The translations under genes were made by a program, and so were the position numbers. A stretch of 64,000 bases of DNA from Limnohabitans sp. MORI2 (GTDB taxonomy: Bacteria; Pseudomonadota; Gammaproteobacteria; Burkholderiales; Burkholderiaceae_C): contig NZ_AP027058.1 in assembly GCF_027925025.1 (NCBI RefSeq), positions 1,178,001 through 1,242,000 of the forward strand, in the 5' to 3' direction. The notes under the pieces were generated by a model that had not been told where the DNA came from, made no database searches, and saw nothing but the letters and a program-made list of their open reading frames with translations. Below are positions 19,165 to 29,600 of this stretch, piece by piece; position 1 is the stretch's first letter, and each line of letters starts with the position of its first letter.

Positions 19165-20421
19165 ATGTCTCACTCGCACATCCAAGTGCCAGCCGCCGGT
19201 CAAAAAATCACTGCCAATGCAGATGCCTCGTTGAATGTGCCCGACCAGCTCATCATTCCCTTCATTGAAGGCGATGGCGTGGGACGTGATGTCACGCCCG
19301 TGATGCGCAAAGTGGTGGATGCCGCAGTGGCCAAGGCCTATGGTGGCAAGCGTCAAATTCACTGGATGGAAGTTTTTGCAGGCGACAAAGCCGCTGGCCT
19401 CTACGGTGCAGATGTGCGTTTGCCCGAAGAAACTGTGCAAACCTTGCGTGACTACAAAGTCTCCATCAAAGGCCCCTTGAGCACCCCTGTGGGGGGCGGC
19501 ATTCGTTCACTCAATGTGGCACTGCGCCAAGCCCTCGATTTGTTTGTGTGCCTGCGTCCTGTGCAATATTTCAAAGGTGTACCTTCGCCTTTGAAAGAGC
19601 CAGAAAAAACGAATATGGTCATCTTCCGCGAGAACTCGGAAGACATCTACGCTGGCATTGAATACGCTGCCGAAAGTGTTGAAGCTCAAAAGCTGATTGA
19701 GTTTCTCAAAACCGAAATGGGCGCAACCACCATTCGCTTCCCCTCATCTTCAGCGGTTGGCATCAAGCCCGTGTCCATCGAAGGCACTCAGCGTTTCATG
19801 CGCAAAGCCATTCAATACGCGATTGACCACGACAAGCCCAGCGTCACCATCGTGCACAAAGGCAACATCATGAAGTTCACAGAGGGTGGGTTCCGTGATT
19901 GGGCCTTGGCTGTGGCGCAAAAAGAGTTTGGTGCGACGCTCATTGACGGTGGCCCTTGGTGTCGCGTGAAGAACCCCAAAACCGGCAAGAGCATCATCAT
20001 CAAAGACGTGATTGCTGACGCCTTCTTGCAACAAATTTTGATGCGTCCTGCTGAGTATTCGGTGGTGGCAACTTTGAACCTCAATGGCGACTACATCTCC
20101 GACGCCGTGGCCGCGCAAGTGGGCGGCATTGGCATTGCACCTGGTGCCAACCTCTCAGACACCGTGGCTTGTTTTGAAGCCACGCACGGCACAGCGCCGA
20201 AGTACGCTGGCAAAAACTACGTCAACCCTGGATCCATGATTCTGTGCGGCGAAATGATGCTGCGCCACATCGGCTGGACAGAGGCAGCCGATGCTGTATT
20301 GAAAGCGATGGAAGCTGCTATCGCCACCAAACGCGTCACATACGACTTCGCGCGTCTGATGGATGGGGCGGAGCAGGTGAGCTGTTCAGCCTTTGGCGAT
20401 GTGCTGATTGAGCAGCTTTGA
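19165..20421 (+). CDS. icd: Isocitrate dehydrogenase, NADP-dependent
   Basis: The 418-residue product is close to E. coli Icd. It oxidatively decarboxylates isocitrate to 2-oxoglutarate in the TCA cycle. The substrate and phosphorylation loop is [16 protein letters not shown], where the Ser is the site modified by AceK in E. coli, so the same control is possible here. The NADP-specific segment [18 protein letters not shown] keeps the Lys-Tyr pair. The start has AGGA at good spacing. The gene converges with the response-regulator gene with 7 bp between stops and no terminator between them. Confidence 0.97.
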   Translation: MSHSHIQVPAAGQKITANADASLNVPDQLIIPFIEGDGVGRDVTPVMRKVVDAAVAKAYGGKRQIHWMEVFAGDKAAGLYGADVRLPEETVQTLRDYKVSIKGPLSTPVGGGIRSLNVALRQALDLFVCLRPVQYFKGVPSPLKEPEKTNMVIFRENSEDIYAGIEYAAESVEAQKLIEFLKTEMGATTIRFPSSSAVGIKPVSIEGTQRFMRKAIQYAIDHDKPSVTIVHKGNIMKFTEGGFRDWALAVAQKEFGATLIDGGPWCRVKNPKTGKSIIIKDVIADAFLQQILMRPAEYSVVATLNLNGDYISDAVAAQVGGIGIAPGANLSDTVACFEATHGTAPKYAGKNYVNPGSMILCGEMMLRHIGWTEAADAVLKAMEAAIATKRVTYDFARLMDGAEQVSCSAFGDVLIEQL

Positions 20422-20428
20422 CAAGTCC

Positions 20429-21079
20429 TTAGGCGTTTTTAGTCAGCGCATAACGTTCGCTGTTTTTTGCCAAATCTAGAATCGATGTGACGCCCATTTT
20501 TTTAAAAATGGAGGCGCGATGAACCTCAATCGTGCGTGTGCTGTTGCCCAAGGTTTCTGCAATCTCTCGGCTCGTCAGGTTGTCCAAAATCATGCCGAAA
20601 ATTTTGCGCTCTTGCTCAGATAGCAACGCTTCGTGGCTTTCATAAGTGGCCACAAAATCGCGGTTGGCTTTGATTTGATGCGATTTTTCTAACGCCAAGG
20701 CCAGTTTTTGCGTGAGCAAGAACGGGTCAAAAGGCTTGGTTAGAAAGTCGAATGCCCCCATGTGCATGGCTTCTACAGCCATGGCTACGTCGGCATGGCC
20801 TGTGATCAAAATCATGGGCCACACGCATTCGGGGTGTTCTTTGCGAAGCACAGCCATCATGTCCATGCCCGAGAGCTTGGGCAGGCGAATATCAGACACC
20901 ACGCAAGTGGGCAAATGCAAGGCTTGTGGGTTGCTTTTCACGCTGGCCAAGAAGTCCTCAGCGCTTTTGTAGTGCACGCAGGTGTAGTTGGACGCAGACA
21001 AGAGCATGAGCAAGCTTTGAGCAAGCGCAATGTCATCTTCAATGAGCTGAATCGGATGTTGTTGGAGTTGAGCGGACAT
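20429..21079 (-). CDS. Two-component response regulator, FixJ/TtrR-like (receiver + LuxR HTH)
   Basis: The 216-residue product has a receiver domain with acidic pocket LIEDD, phospho-acceptor Asp63 in VVSDIRLP, Thr93 in ITGHAD and Lys115 in TKPFD. The C-terminal LuxR-type HTH is LSEQERKIFGMILDNLTSREIAETLGNSTRTIEVHR (in parts: LTSREIAETLGNS, RTIEVHRASIFKKM). This architecture matches FixJ/TtrR/DctR regulators. It lies 7 bp downstream of its histidine kinase gene. Target genes are not identifiable from the window. Confidence 0.92.
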   Translation of the reverse strand: MSAQLQQHPIQLIEDDIALAQSLLMLLSASNYTCVHYKSAEDFLASVKSNPQALHLPTCVVSDIRLPKLSGMDMMAVLRKEHPECVWPMILITGHADVAMAVEAMHMGAFDFLTKPFDPFLLTQKLALALEKSHQIKANRDFVATYESHEALLSEQERKIFGMILDNLTSREIAETLGNSTRTIEVHRASIFKKMGVTSILDLAKNSERYALTKNA

Positions 21080-21086
21080 GCCGTGA

Positions 21087-22652
21087 TTATGCGGTCACTT
21101 GCTTGGGTAAGAACAACGAAAACGTGGCGCCTGCACTGGGGTTGTTCACCCACCGAATGCGCCCACCGTAGGTCTCAGCCACCGATCGGCACAAGCTGAG
21201 CCCAATGCCCATGCCTTCGCTTTTGGTGGTGAAAAATGACTCAAACACATTGTCTGCATGCTGGTCTGCCACCCCATGCCCCACATCCGTGACATCAATC
21301 CTCGCCCACACACTGCCATTGCGTGATGTGTGCGTGTAGGCACGAATCTGAAGCTCTCGTTGGTTAGGTTTGACATCATGCATGGCTTCTAGGCCGTTGC
21401 GGCTGAGGTTGAGCACGACTTGCTCTAGCAGTGCTGTGTCAATTCGAGTGCGCAAATTTTTCTCGCATTCAATCACCATATGCGCTTGATGCTCTTTGGC
21501 TGACAGCTGCAAGATGGGTTCCAAATCGCGCATCATCGTCTGAATGTCAACGGTCGTCACCACATTGGGTTCACGTTTGAGGTAGTTGCGAATGGACTGA
21601 ACCACATCACCTGCACGCATGGCTTGTTTGCGTGCGTTTTGCAATGCGTCTGAAAGTATCGGATCGTCATAGCCTTGGCTTTTCATGCGCATTTCGCATG
21701 CGGCCACATAGTTGGCAATGGTGGCCAAGGGTTGGTTCAACTCGTGCGCCAAAGCGGTTGACACTTCTCCCATGGTGCTCAACTGGCTTTGTTTGACCAA
21801 GGCCATTTCTTGTCGTGCGATGGTCTCCTGGGCGGTGCGGTGTTTTTTCAGATCCAAGGCATACCGCACCAACAAAATACACAACACAAGACCCAGCACA
21901 GCCAACAGAGCCGATGTGCTGTCGAGCGTCAAATCCGATGTCGCCAGATAGGTAAATACCAAATGCGAGTGAATACCAGGCAAGTCCAACGCATCAGCAG
22001 CCGTCAAGCTATTGGGCAACAACTTGGGCGCTTGCTCGCTGAAGCTCACTTGCATCTTGGGGCTGATTTCAACCCCAGACTTGGGAGGAAGCCAGTGGTT
22101 GCTGTCAACACGCACAATCCACAGCACATCATGTCCGCGTGCGGGTACCACCATCTCTGGAGTGCTTTGACCTGAAGGCGAGTAGCTGTGTGCCCAATAC
22201 ACTTTTTGCTGTTCGTTGGCTCGCAAAAAACTCAGCAAAACAGAAGGGGGGAGTTGCTGACGCCCAGTGGGTGACCATATTTCTTTGCTATGCGCCGCTT
22301 CCCGTTGCGCGAGCAGCATGCCCGACTCATCTCTGAGTTCGATGCGAATATAGCTTGGGTTCTCTTCCATCAAACGCTTGGCGCGCTGACTGAACGTCAC
22401 AAAATCTGTTGCCTTTTCGAGCGCAGCCACACTGAGCAGTTTGTCTTCGTCATCTTTGATCTTGGCTTTGATTTGCGCCGTGTAGCGCTGTGCACTCGTG
22501 TGCAACTCGTTCATCCGTCGCTCTTGCACAAAGTCCGCTGACAAGACGATGGCCAAACCTGTCAAGGCGATGGTGAACGCAACAAGCACCAGCAGCTTGG
22601 CTGTGCTGTCTAAGCGATCAGAAAAAAAGGTGAAAAATTTTGGGGCCTGCAT
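21087..22652 (-). CDS. Membrane sensor histidine kinase
   Basis: The 521-residue product has a first membrane helix at about residues 19-40, a periplasmic sensing region of about 200 residues, and a second helix at about 245-267. The cytosolic part has the HisKA phospho-acceptor His303 in ALAHELNQPLA, then the ATPase domain with N-box VLNLSRNGLEAM (about 412-423) and a GMGIGLSLCRS lid. The HELNQPLA form is typical of the FixL/TtrS/DctB group that partners FixJ-like regulators, fitting the gene downstream. I see no PAS haem pocket; the stimulus is unknown. Confidence 0.92.
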   Translation of the reverse strand: MQAPKFFTFFSDRLDSTAKLLVLVAFTIALTGLAIVLSADFVQERRMNELHTSAQRYTAQIKAKIKDDEDKLLSVAALEKATDFVTFSQRAKRLMEENPSYIRIELRDESGMLLAQREAAHSKEIWSPTGRQQLPPSVLLSFLRANEQQKVYWAHSYSPSGQSTPEMVVPARGHDVLWIVRVDSNHWLPPKSGVEISPKMQVSFSEQAPKLLPNSLTAADALDLPGIHSHLVFTYLATSDLTLDSTSALLAVLGLVLCILLVRYALDLKKHRTAQETIARQEMALVKQSQLSTMGEVSTALAHELNQPLATIANYVAACEMRMKSQGYDDPILSDALQNARKQAMRAGDVVQSIRNYLKREPNVVTTVDIQTMMRDLEPILQLSAKEHQAHMVIECEKNLRTRIDTALLEQVVLNLSRNGLEAMHDVKPNQRELQIRAYTHTSRNGSVWARIDVTDVGHGVADQHADNVFESFFTTKSEGMGIGLSLCRSVAETYGGRIRWVNNPSAGATFSLFLPKQVTA

Positions 22653-22671
22653 GTGCCGCCAAGGTTAGCGC

Positions 22672-23382
22672 TTATTTCAGCAAATCAGACAATTGCTGTC
22701 CGGATGTTTTCAGTTTGGGCACGATGTGTACTTGCTCAGCCGCCCACAGCTTGTGTGCAAAATCTGGCCGTGTACAGCCTTTGGCCTCCAAGTCCACGGC
22801 GTCTTCATAGCTTTTAAAACGCGCCAGTGTCTCTGAAAAATATTGTTGAGACGCTTGCGCCACCGCCTGAGCCGTTGCCGTGTCGGTTTGATAGCGGGTG
22901 CATTGTTCGCTCACACGCAGCAAACTTGGAAGTGCTGCGCACGCGCTCATGTTCAGGGCGTGCGAGGTTCGGAACTCCGCAATGGCTTTGTCCGCAATGG
23001 CTTGTTGCTCGTTAGCCAGAGCTCGAGCGGCGGCGACTTCCTTGGGGACTGATGCGCTCTTGCTAAAGAGTGGGCCAGGCGTGCTTGGCTTGGATTTGTT
23101 GGTGAATGTGCATGTCTGCTCTAAACGTGCCAAACCTGCCCGAATTTCGGCATTCAAACCCGCCTCTGGTTCTAAAAAAGCTTTGATTTTTGAACTCAGC
23201 AACGCCGCAGGCGCTGAATTTCCTACGGATTGGGCTTGAGCAAATGCGTGGGTAACGATTGCTGTTTGTATGTAAAGCACAACAGCTAGGAAGCACATGA
23301 CGCCAATTCTCGACACCGCATCCTTGGCCCCAACACCAGGCACCAAAAACTGCTTGCAGTTATAAGAATTAACGTTTGTCAA
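22672..23382 (-). CDS. Hypothetical exported or membrane-anchored protein
   Basis: The 236-residue product has a hydrophobic segment at about residues 26-48 (IGVMCFLAVVLYIQTAIVTHAFA) that ends like a signal peptide. An internal ATG at residue 29 would make it a standard N-terminal signal, and may be the true start. The rest is soluble and Ala/Gln-rich, with four Cys (EQTCTF, MSACAAL, SEQCTRY, KGCTRP) that suggest periplasmic disulfides. It lies 19 bp upstream of the histidine kinase gene on the same strand and could be cotranscribed, perhaps as an accessory sensor. No family is recognised. Confidence 0.6.
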   Translation of the reverse strand: MTNVNSYNCKQFLVPGVGAKDAVSRIGVMCFLAVVLYIQTAIVTHAFAQAQSVGNSAPAALLSSKIKAFLEPEAGLNAEIRAGLARLEQTCTFTNKSKPSTPGPLFSKSASVPKEVAAARALANEQQAIADKAIAEFRTSHALNMSACAALPSLLRVSEQCTRYQTDTATAQAVAQASQQYFSETLARFKSYEDAVDLEAKGCTRPDFAHKLWAAEQVHIVPKLKTSGQQLSDLLK

Positions 23383-23473
23383 TTTTGCTTCTTTAAGTTA
23401 GATAAATACAACTACTTACCTTTCTGATCAAATTATTCTAAACCATATCTGTTGATCTCGACGTATATGCATC

Positions 23474-23575
23474 TCATATTGATATGAATCAAGTAAGTAG
23501 CTGCCGAAAAAAATATTTCGGGAACTACGTAGCATTTTGTTAAGTAATGTGATAAATTCCTCACAAGTGATAAAT
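23474..23575. promoter_or_regulatory. Candidate regulatory region upstream of the giant gene
   Basis: The AT-rich 225-bp gap before the giant gene contains three symmetrical or repeated elements. The first is an inverted repeat TCATAT-TG-ATATGA at 23474-23487. The second is CCGAAA-N6-TTTCGG at 23504-23521. The third is a direct repeat of GTGATAAAT at 23549 and 23567, exactly 18 bp apart. These are plausible operator sites, but no regulator can be named and no -35/-10 pair is convincing. Confidence 0.35.
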
Positions 23576-23607
23576 ATTTAACAAAAGCAAGCAAACTATT
23601 TTTGTCC

Positions 23608-26600
23608 ATGACAGAGAAGAAAAACAAATCTTCAAAGCTCGTGAGCTCCCTCAAGAAGGGCGCTCGCGGGCTTTTGTCTGGGAAAAAGGATCTCAACAAA
23701 CTGGCTGCAGCGTTACCACTGACCGCAGTTTTGGTTGAAGAAGTTCGTGCAGCACAAGCCAAAAATCAAAGCGGCAAAGCCCCTGCAGAGGCGGTGAAAC
23801 CACAGTCTGCGAATGAGCAGATCCAGTTAGATGTCAATCAAGGAGAGCTTGTTCTAGACAGCGCTGCAATTGAAGAGCAGGCATCAGCAGAACAGTCTGT
23901 CCAAGACGCGGCAGCAAATGCGCGAGATTCATTGCGTGCCGTGCTTCAAGATGAGATAGCCAGTGCGCAAGCCACAGCAAGTGCGAGCAAGATCGATCCT
24001 GCTGCACCCGATGCTGGGCATCAAGCCATTCGTTCTGTGTTGAACGATGAAATCAATTACGAAGTTGCAAAAGCTTTAGACGCTTCGCCCAAAGCCGCAG
24101 AGGTTTTGGCCAAGCTGCCTGACGTTAGCCTGCCTCAAGGGTTGACCGCCAATTTGGGTGCGTTCCCAACGGGGGGCGCGGCTGCAGTTGCTGTTGCTGC
24201 TTTGGGTGGCGGTGGTGGTGGCGTTGTCAGCTCCGCTGTGAGCGTGGTGACGGGTGGATCGCAATTGCCACCTGCTGTTCAGCTCGCATTCTCAGGCGCG
24301 GCGATTGACGGTTATGTGCAAGGCGCAACCGTTAACTACCAAGTCAAAGTCAACGGTGTTTGGACCACGGTCGCCACCACAGTCACCGATGCCAAAGGCG
24401 GCTATTCATTCACAGGCTTGGACGCTTCATACGCCACAGGTCGCGTGGTCATTGCTGGCGGTGGTTATGACGCCAACACCGGTCAGCAAGTGGGTGAATT
24501 CATCTCTAACGCATCCGCATCAGAGGCGGGTGGTTATCAAGCGGCCACACCGCTGACCATGATCTTGGCTCTCAGCGGCTTGACTGAAGACGAATTCAAG
24601 GCGCAATTGGGCATCAGCGAAGTGGCCGACCTCGGTAGCTTCGACCCAGTCGAAGCCATGAAGACCGGCAACGCCGCACTGGGTGAAAAAGTATTTTCGT
24701 TGCAACAAGGTGTTTACACACTCTTGCAAGCGGCCTCCACAGTGGCAGGCGGTGGCGTTTCCACCAGCACATCTTTGAACGATGCAGTTGCTGCGGTTGG
24801 TAAGGTCATTGCTGCTAACTATGCGGCCGACCTTGGCGTCATCAGTCTCCATGACTTGACTGTTGGCGCGATCAAAGAAGTTGCTGTTGGCACGTATGCC
24901 AATGCAGTCACGCATGCCATCAATCTGACCAACGAAAAGATTGCCGAGTACTACACAGGTTTAGCAGACGCTTTCCGTGAAGACCCACCGAGTGTGGAGT
25001 CGCAAAGCACTATTGCAGGCGCTAAGGCCGCTGCATCGGTTTCACAGTCCAGCTTGCTCAGTGCATTGGCGGTTGGCACTGAAGGGGCGGTTGCCGCTTT
25101 TGAAAGTTCTTTCCAAGCTGAGCTGACACTGCAAGTCAACGCTTTCAAGGAAGTCGCGGCACTCGCTGCATCTGATCAAGACCTCACATCCACGATTGCC
25201 AACCCCGTGTTCTTGGTGCAGCAAGCCCTGCAGTACACCGGTGGTTTGCCTACCTCTACGCAAATCAAAGATTTGGCGGGTGAGTTCACACAAATCTCGT
25301 TGGCCAAGCTGATTGACCTCAACGTCAGCAACGTCACCTTGCTGGGCACCAACGATCGCGTTGAGTTGTTGATGCAAGGCAATGGCTCTACCAACACCGA
25401 TGCAGAGCTGGCCACCAAACTGCAAGACGGTTTGTTTGCCTCGAAGTACACCGTCACCTTGCGCGTCAATGATGGTGACATTGCGCAATTGCTCAAGCAG
25501 TTGCAAACCGTTGATTTGCATGCCGTCGGTATCGACATGCTCAAGCCCATTGCGGGCACACTCAAAATTTCCAAAGCCGATGCGATCAGCTTGATCGACG
25601 AGGGCCTGTCATTTGCCACGGGTTCATTCCAGCTCAAGCCAGGCGATAGCCTGAGCTTTGCCGATGTTCAAAAACTCGTCATCGATGGTGGCCTCAAGTT
25701 GGCCGACAACACCACCGTTGATTTGTCGGGTGCTGATGTTCAGCTCGACACCGACACCGCTTTCGATCTCATCGCCGCAGGTGCGAAGTTCACCAACGCC
25801 GACAACCTGTCGCTCTTGCTTGAAGCCCGTCACCTGAACGGTAACGCGCAAGCCGTGGTCGACAAACTCTTGTCCTTGGTTGGGGTGGGTGATGCATCCA
25901 CCGGCCTGAGCTATGTGTTTGACACCAGCAGCCGTTCTCCTGCCAGCGGCGTCACCTTCACATCGGGCAAGTTGGCCCTGTCTGGCTTGACGCTCACCGA
26001 AGCACAAGCCTCTGCTTTGGTGCATGCTGACATTAGCCAATCGGTCAAGTTCAGCAACACCGCCATCAGCTTCAGCAACACCGCGTATGCCGGCAAAGTG
26101 GATGCATTTGTTGCTGAACTCAAAGACCTCTTTAAGGCTGGCATCAAAGACTTCACAGTCACGGGTGACGTCAGCAAAGACATCGCCACCAAGTTACTCA
26201 ACATCGACTCCTCTGTCGTGTTGCATGCCACCGTCACCGAGCCTCTGACCGCCAGTATCGCGATGGGCTTCGCCGCACGCGGCATCACACCTACCAATGT
26301 GAACTTTGACATCGACTATGTCAAAAACTACATCTTGGTCGATGGCAACAAGCTCACATCCACCATCACGGTGAATGTGCCGTTCTCGGACGACACCATC
26401 ACCCCCACAGACTTTGTCAACCTCATTGCTGCAGGCGTTCGCTTCCAGTCTGGCATTGGTTCTGTGCTCATCAAAGACACCGACACAGCCTTCACCATGG
26501 GCTCTGATGCGGTGGCCAACCAGCTCAAGCTTGTCAATGCAGGCTTGAAATTGGCCTTGGGCTCTGCACCGCTCACCGATGCTTCGCTCACACTCGCCAA

Positions 26601-29600
26601 TGCACAAAAACTGCAAGCTGCGCACGTCAATGCTGCTGACCAAGTGTTTGGTGACATCACCTTGCAGCTCTCCAGCGCTGACATGGCTGCTGCCAACCTC
26701 AAAGCCACACTTGCAGCACTCAGCTACCACGACCTCAACGTTCGCCCCATCTCTGGCTCGCTCACAGCAGCGCAGGTTGATGCGCTGCAAACCGTCAAGC
26801 CTGGCTCGCCAGTGCACTTCGAGTTTGCCTCCTTGCAACTCGACGCCACATCCGTGGCTGTTGCTGCGCAAAAAGCGGCCAACTACTACAGCGGCTTAGG
26901 TATCACCACGGCGGTGGTCTCTGCCACGGGCATGACTTACGCGCAAGCTTCGGCACTGTCTGCTGCTGGCATCACCAAAGTCAATGCGGGCTTGGTCGTC
27001 ACGCTGGATGCATCTGCTGCGACGGGCCACTTTGCAAATCTCGATAGCCTTGCTGCTATGGGCTTTACAAAGTTGTCTGTGCCCGCCACATCGGCCATCA
27101 CCAAGGCTCAATTCGACGAAATCATTGCCGAGTACCCCAAGTTCACCTTTGAACCTGGTAGCAAGATTGACCTGAGCGATGCCGCCAACCCAGGCTTGGT
27201 CGGAACCACACTGGCCAAAGCTGCCATCTACAGTGCGGCGGGTCTGACCTTGACCAACATGGACACCCTGGCCGCCAAAGACATCTCGTTGTCACAGGCT
27301 GTGTCTCTGGCTGCCAAAGGCGCGCACTTTACGTCAGAAGTGAAGGGCGAAACCCTCGTCATTTACAAAGAGGCCAACACCGCCACCAAGACCTACTTGT
27401 CTGACTTGTCGTTGAACCAAGTCAAGTCATTGTTTAACGCAGTGGCAGGCGGTACCGATGTGGTGTTCAAAGACTTCACATCGCTGCGTGTGTCGTCCAC
27501 CGAACTGGGTAACTTAGACGCAGCCATGGTTGCCAAGCTGGCCAAAGCCGGTTTGCCCGGCATCAGCCTGATTGACTCGCCTTCGTTGACGCAAGTCCTC
27601 AAGCTCTCTGGCTCATCGCTGCAATTCGTCGGTCCCGTCACGCTGGCAGATAAATCTATCACCAGCGTTAACGATGCACTCGTTGCCATCGCCAAGGGCG
27701 CGGTGTTCAGCGGTGCTAGCTTGATCTTGAAAGACACAGCGGCACTCACGAGCATGATCAGCGGTGGTGATTTGGATGGCAAACCCATTGGTATCCTCAA
27801 AGCCAAAGGCGTGACCACGCTTGACTTGTCTGGTAGCGGTATTTCTGTTCAAGACGCGACCACCCTCATGAATTGGGGCGGCATCAAGTTCGTCAACACC
27901 CAGTTGCTCACTGGCACAACCCCCATTGACGTTGCTGTGGTGGGTAACTTGGCTGCATTGGGCGTTTCTGTGCCATCCACGGCGGTCATCTCATCAAGTA
28001 CCAACAGCGTCACCTTTGACCAGGCCTATGCCGTGGCGTCTAACGGTGGTTCGATTGCACTGAAAACAGGCTCGAATCCCGTGACTGCCCATGTCACTGT
28101 TGATGCCACTGGAAAAACTGCGCTGACGTACACAGAAGCAGCCACCGTTTTGAGCAAAGTTCAAAACGCTGAGTTCTCAGGTGTCAATTCAATCCAACTG
28201 GCTGCCAAAAACGCAGACTTCGCCGCTGTCGTCGCCCTGGCTGGCAAGCTGCAAGATGCAGGCATCATCTCGATCAAGCTTGCCACAGGTGCTGCGCTCA
28301 GTGTCAACATTGGACAACTCCAAACACTGACCACAGAAGGTGTGTCATTTGTCTCTGGCAGTGATGTTCGTCTCCAGCTCACATCAGGCGACCTGTCTGC
28401 GCAGTTCACCGCTATTGGTGGACTCGGCAGCAACACCGCTGGCGTTGGCTTCATCAAAGCGGCAGGTGCATCACTCACACTGAGCAGCGCTGACTTTGAC
28501 AAAGTGACCAACGGCATGAAGTTTGTCCCTGCCGACATGGTCACCGTGCAAGTCAGCAGTTTGAACTCTTCCGATTTGGCTCGCTACAACACCGCAGGTG
28601 TTGACTTTGTGGGCGCTGTAGGCGGCAAGATCACCATCTCGGCTACAGCGGCTCAAGGCGTTGTCGATGCCAACACCGTCAAGCTGTTGCCTACCGATGT
28701 GGTCACCGTGTCGCTTAACAGCACTGAGCTCAATGCACTCACATCGGGATCGGTGGCAGCATTCAAAGCTGTGGGCGTCGATAACTTCGCTGTTGCGACG
28801 GTTAACAATGTCGCCCCATCTGTTCCGTTGTCTGCGGTCAAAGCCATTTTGGCCAACCAACTCAGTTTCACCAGCAATGTCACGGTGGATGTTCCGGTCA
28901 CTGATGCGGCCGACCTGACTTACGTCATCGACAACTCTGGCTCGCTCGCGGGTGCTGGCGTGAAGCAAGTACACGTCACAGGCGGTGAAGCATCTTTGAC
29001 CATGAAGCAACTCAGCAGCCTGTTGGCTGCGGGTACCGGTGGTGTGAAGTTTGTTGACAACATCAAAGTCAGTGTCAACACAGCGGCTGACTTGGCATAC
29101 TTTGCCAGCAGCGCGACAGACATTCAGGCCTTGCAGCCAGTTAAAGAGCTCTCGCTGGATGCCTCCATCATCAACATTCCTTTGGCCACTGCGCAGCTCT
29201 TGGCCAAGAGCTATCACCTGACGCCACCTGCCACGGTATCTCTTGACTTTGCTGCCGCCACTCAGCTGACCCAGGCCGACGTCACCGCGTTGAACAGCGC
29301 AGGCTTTGTCACCTTTAACTTTGGTGGCATCAGTGTTGACCCATCCGCGCAACTCGATGCGTTTGTCGCCAAGCTGACTGGCGCAGGTTACAAGCCAGGT
29401 GAACTGCCCGTCGAAGTGACTGGCATCATGGTCAACACGACCTTTGCTAAGCTTGCATCGGCTCCGACTTACGATGCAGATAAGAAGCTGGCGGACTTTG
29501 GCTTCAAAGACAACACTGGCTTTATCAACAAGCCAAGCTTGAATTTGGTGAGTGCAGCAGCCGAGAAACCAGCCGATGGTGATTTGCTCTTTGACGGTAA

